A stretch of 64,000 bases of DNA, from NCBI GenBank assembly GCA_023079485.1, contig CM041104.1, positions 621,676 through 685,675 of the forward strand, read 5' to 3'. The stretch's first letter is position 1. Every line of letters begins with the position of its first letter. The position numbers and the translations under genes are program-made. The notes below the pieces were generated by a model. The model saw nothing but the letters and a program-made list of their open reading frames with translations. It was not told the DNA's origin and did not search any database. Below, in pieces: positions 61,839-64,000 of the stretch. The stretch comes from Archilochus colubris. Taxonomy: Eukaryota > Chordata > Aves > Apodiformes > Trochilidae.

Positions 61839-64000
<2,162 letters not shown>

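Overview
The window looks like vertebrate nuclear DNA from a bird, most likely a songbird. Three things point there. CR1 LINE 3' ends are dense on both strands, and CR1 is the dominant retroposon of bird genomes. Two LTR pieces have the TGTCATGGTTT-type terminus I associate with passerine endogenous retroviruses. The only convincing gene piece is a vertebrate hnRNP exon with splice sites on both sides. Operons, Shine-Dalgarno sites and dense long ORFs are absent.

The only protein-coding sequence I can support is the first coding exon of RALY (hnRNP C-like RNA-binding protein) at 62037-62301 on the + strand. It carries the start codon at 62046 and most of the RRM, and ends at a canonical GTAAGT donor. 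In vertebrates RALY has a long 5' UTR intron, so most or all of 1-62036 is probably that intron plus possibly upstream intergenic DNA. No CpG-island promoter is visible. From 62302 to the end is the following phase-1 intron.

Repeats: about 26 CR1 fragments, nearly all 5'-truncated 3' ends, in at least three subfamily types; one solo ERV LTR (12915-13716) with a perfect 5-bp target duplication; a second LTR fragment (44454-45110) interrupted by a CR1; a 22-copy 20-bp minisatellite (51841-52280) with 100-bp higher-order structure; a 331-bp pure purine tract (49240-49570); a (GGTTT)15 array (35578-35652) at the 3' end of a CR1; an 11-copy 9-bp minisatellite (2643-2741); and T/G-rich low-complexity DNA (55086-55290).

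The longer open frames elsewhere are chance readings through CR1 or simple repeats. I found no tRNA, rRNA, CRISPR or bacterial-type system and nothing I would call a new biological system. The best leads are structural: the minisatellite, the homopurine tract, a near-perfect inverted CR1 pair (20363-20792 and 21681-21983) able to form a long intronic hairpin, and the nested LTR/CR1 locus. All similarity statements come from reading by eye, without alignment or database searches.
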